A stretch of DNA of 50,710 nt from positions 1 through 50,710 of the forward strand of contig JAFRQR010000001.1 in NCBI GenBank assembly GCA_017428545.1, in the 5' to 3' direction. Position numbers and translations under genes: made by a program. Position 1 is the first letter of the stretch. Every line of letters starts with the position of its first letter. This stretch comes from Clostridiales bacterium. Lineage in GTDB: Bacteria > Bacillota > Clostridia > Saccharofermentanales > Saccharofermentanaceae. The notes under the pieces are model-generated. The model made no database searches, was not told the DNA's origin, and saw nothing but the letters and a program-made list of their open reading frames with translations. Positions 50,401 through 50,710 of this stretch are shown one piece after another.

Positions 50401-50710
50401 CTCGCTGGTTTGAATATTCCAGTGGCTGATCGCCTCACAGGCAACACCCATGAGGAACTTACCACTGTAAAGATCCTTCAGAACCGGATATCCGGAAGTA
50501 TCGACATAACCTTCGGAGGATGTGGAACCTCCGTTTGGATCTTTATATTCGCCACTTACGGTAATAGCAATATTGTCGATGATATAACTCACATTCTCCG
50601 GTGCTTCGAAGTACAGTAATACAGCCGTTACATCTGCCGGGATCTCATAACTTCCGTCAATGCTCGCAAAAGCATCACTGGTTGCGCTGACCGTTCCGGC
50701 CTGCTTATAA
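47425..50710 (-). CDS. Surface-anchored GH10 endo-xylanase with carbohydrate-binding modules, 5' end outside the window
   Basis: At least 1094 residues; the frame stays open to 50710, so the apparent GTG start at 50592 is not real. The visible part begins inside a CBM4/9/22-like module. The GH10 domain follows: KFLMGVACEA, FNSITFGNELKPE, HVLVWHSQ, WDVVNEA (acid/base Glu, codon about 50014) and HITELDV (nucleophile Glu, about 49669). Three CBM-like modules come next, each ending DxYLDDLxV-like, then one InlB-like repeat (EITGWYKDAKCTEKFDFG), a PKTEDPST linker, an X2 module (TIIEIDSLYLDSLKAGDY) and IVKTGD with a membrane helix and KKK. It degrades xylan at the cell surface. Confidence 0.92.
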   Translation of the reverse strand, partial: YKQAGTVSATSDAFASIDGSYEIPADVTAVLLYFEAPENVSYIIDNIAITVSGEYKDPNGGSTSSEGYVDTSGYPVLKDLYSGKFLMGVACEAISHWNIQTSEIGNPAKEKLITSQFNSITFGNELKPEYNMDVKNVSGERTDTNLPFLINPAAKEMLDFAKANGLKVRAHVLVWHSQNEDSMFYVNYDKSQSLASADVVRARMTSYIDNTIKYMYENGYGDVIYAWDVVNEAVEPGKNADNLRESLYYQILGKDFLMDAFKQARTSVDKYSAQYGAGKAKLFYNDYNEFQKEKCDAIIANLTPVKNAGYIDGIGMQAHVQDGTNVNDFITALKRYEAEFGEVHITELDVITTGSGVNAEYYQGKFYYDLFKALLDVRAEGVNLTSVTIWGLTDDNSWKAESSPLIFNKNLSRKKAFDGIVAAATGGDIGEPQYVKPDYSDIRVNFDDDTLPSVFSVRGSGTLTVQSEEVFEGKYALLDSGRTATWNGASVDVSKFAGQTIGISAWVKSASPLVKISADIDGKWPNITTCDTSSGDWVQIIGEYKIPSDLKALKLYFETEDLSDIYIDALRVKVMGKDEGFEDAENFASSRGVGHMPVLTVTDTEAKSGSNSLLVTRQEQDATVSFDVSDYIGQYITASVYVKTTDAKITLGIDGDTPVPCVTTAAGSDWTKVTATFAIPAGGVSAKLYLETDGKADMYLDDFSVRYAEFSDDVEGSTNVFGTRWGGAGKLSVVDDEDGKAVVLTDNDQTYYGIVFDASAYIGNEIDVQFDAKTADEMIKLSGDIDSVWPNYLSTPSAAGKYKSVGTTIRVPSEYNALKMYVETTGMEDLYLDNLLIRRIPVGPEAKVTFDLSAFGVENVTVADRIGYRIPAETFTLPEGIEITGWYKDAKCTEKFDFGTEILNGAITLYATDGTLLPVVEDPKTEDPSTENPSVGDPKTEDPSTLKEYQILDGADPKYTLGSGKNIVIRSEGPMANYKNISFSNVKVPEMALTITEGSTIIEIDSLYLDSLKAGDYDIYIEFTDGYSKTKLTIVSAGTENKTEETADKAENGKKIGIVKTGDVNSPLAHIAILVLAFGGALTISAVRKKKSME

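Noticed and set aside
50592..50592. GTG at 50592 as the xylanase start
   Set aside because: The frame continues upstream to the window edge with a CBM-like sequence (SYEIPADVTAVLLYFEAP), so the true start is outside.
1..50710. tRNA, rRNA or prophage regions
   Set aside because: I looked for tRNA-like cloverleaf ends, rRNA stretches and phage structural or integrase genes and saw none.

Overview
The window looks like a chromosomal segment of a low-to-mid GC Gram-positive anaerobe of the class Clostridia, from a plant-fibre-rich gut or rumen habitat. The clues are strong GGAG/GGAGG ribosome binding sites, TTGaca/TATAAT promoters, lipoproteins with clean lipoboxes, a cell-surface GH10 xylanase, InlB-type repeat surface proteins, LuxC/LuxE and VUT proteins of Clostridial type, and ferredoxin-type redox enzymes. 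This placement is an inference from gene content. There is no rRNA, tRNA, CRISPR array or prophage in the window.

Layout. 1-3.6 kb: edge of an insertion sequence (transposase start), two GNAT acetyltransferases, a methyltransferase and a membrane protein. 3.7-6.8 kb: a large exported surface protein with six InlB/Flg_new repeats. 7-18.4 kb: an accessory zone with an AAA/DUF4143 ATPase under a dyad promoter, a SUKH-type immunity-like protein, a hipBA module with its operator, two lipoproteins (one a likely zinc peptidase), a Nudix hydrolase, a DinB/DUF3795 fusion, an XRE membrane regulator, and an HTH plus minimal HipA-like kinase pair. A ~95 bp hairpin repeat occurs five times between 2.9 and 14.4 kb, nearly always directly 3' of a gene. 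18.4-24.6 kb (minus): lipoprotein, luxC-luxE pair, amidase, and a VUT-family transporter with a structured leader. 24.7-28 kb (plus): a membrane protein and a very large solute-binding-type lipoprotein with no ABC permease. 28-38.6 kb: a dense set of small enzymes, including further GNATs, a peptidase E-Nudix fusion, and an MFS exporter with an apparent leader-peptide/hairpin attenuator. 38.5-43.8 kb: DUF3795 protein, MBL hydrolase, and a LysR-divergent redox operon (aldo/keto reductase, CMD protein, flavodoxin), then a PatB-type C-S lyase. 43.8-50.7 kb (minus): DUF3737 beta-helix protein, a second large solute-binding lipoprotein, and a GH10 xylanase that runs off the right edge.

The genes do not form one pathway. 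The main themes are the cell surface and polysaccharide use (surface repeat protein, xylanase, orphan binding lipoproteins), small-molecule modification and stress (nine GNATs, Nudix, MFS, redox enzymes), and toxin-antitoxin or defence-like modules (hipBA, HTH/HipT-like pair, DUF4143 ATPase, SUKH).

The strongest unexplained signal is at whole-window scale. The octamer AAAAGCAC (or its complement GTGCTTTT) occurs 28 times by my manual count, about 16 times the number expected from base composition. It occurs on both strands, in at least three reading-frame phases and between genes, most often as AAAAGCACT. That pattern resembles an uptake sequence or another genome-wide DNA tag rather than codon usage.
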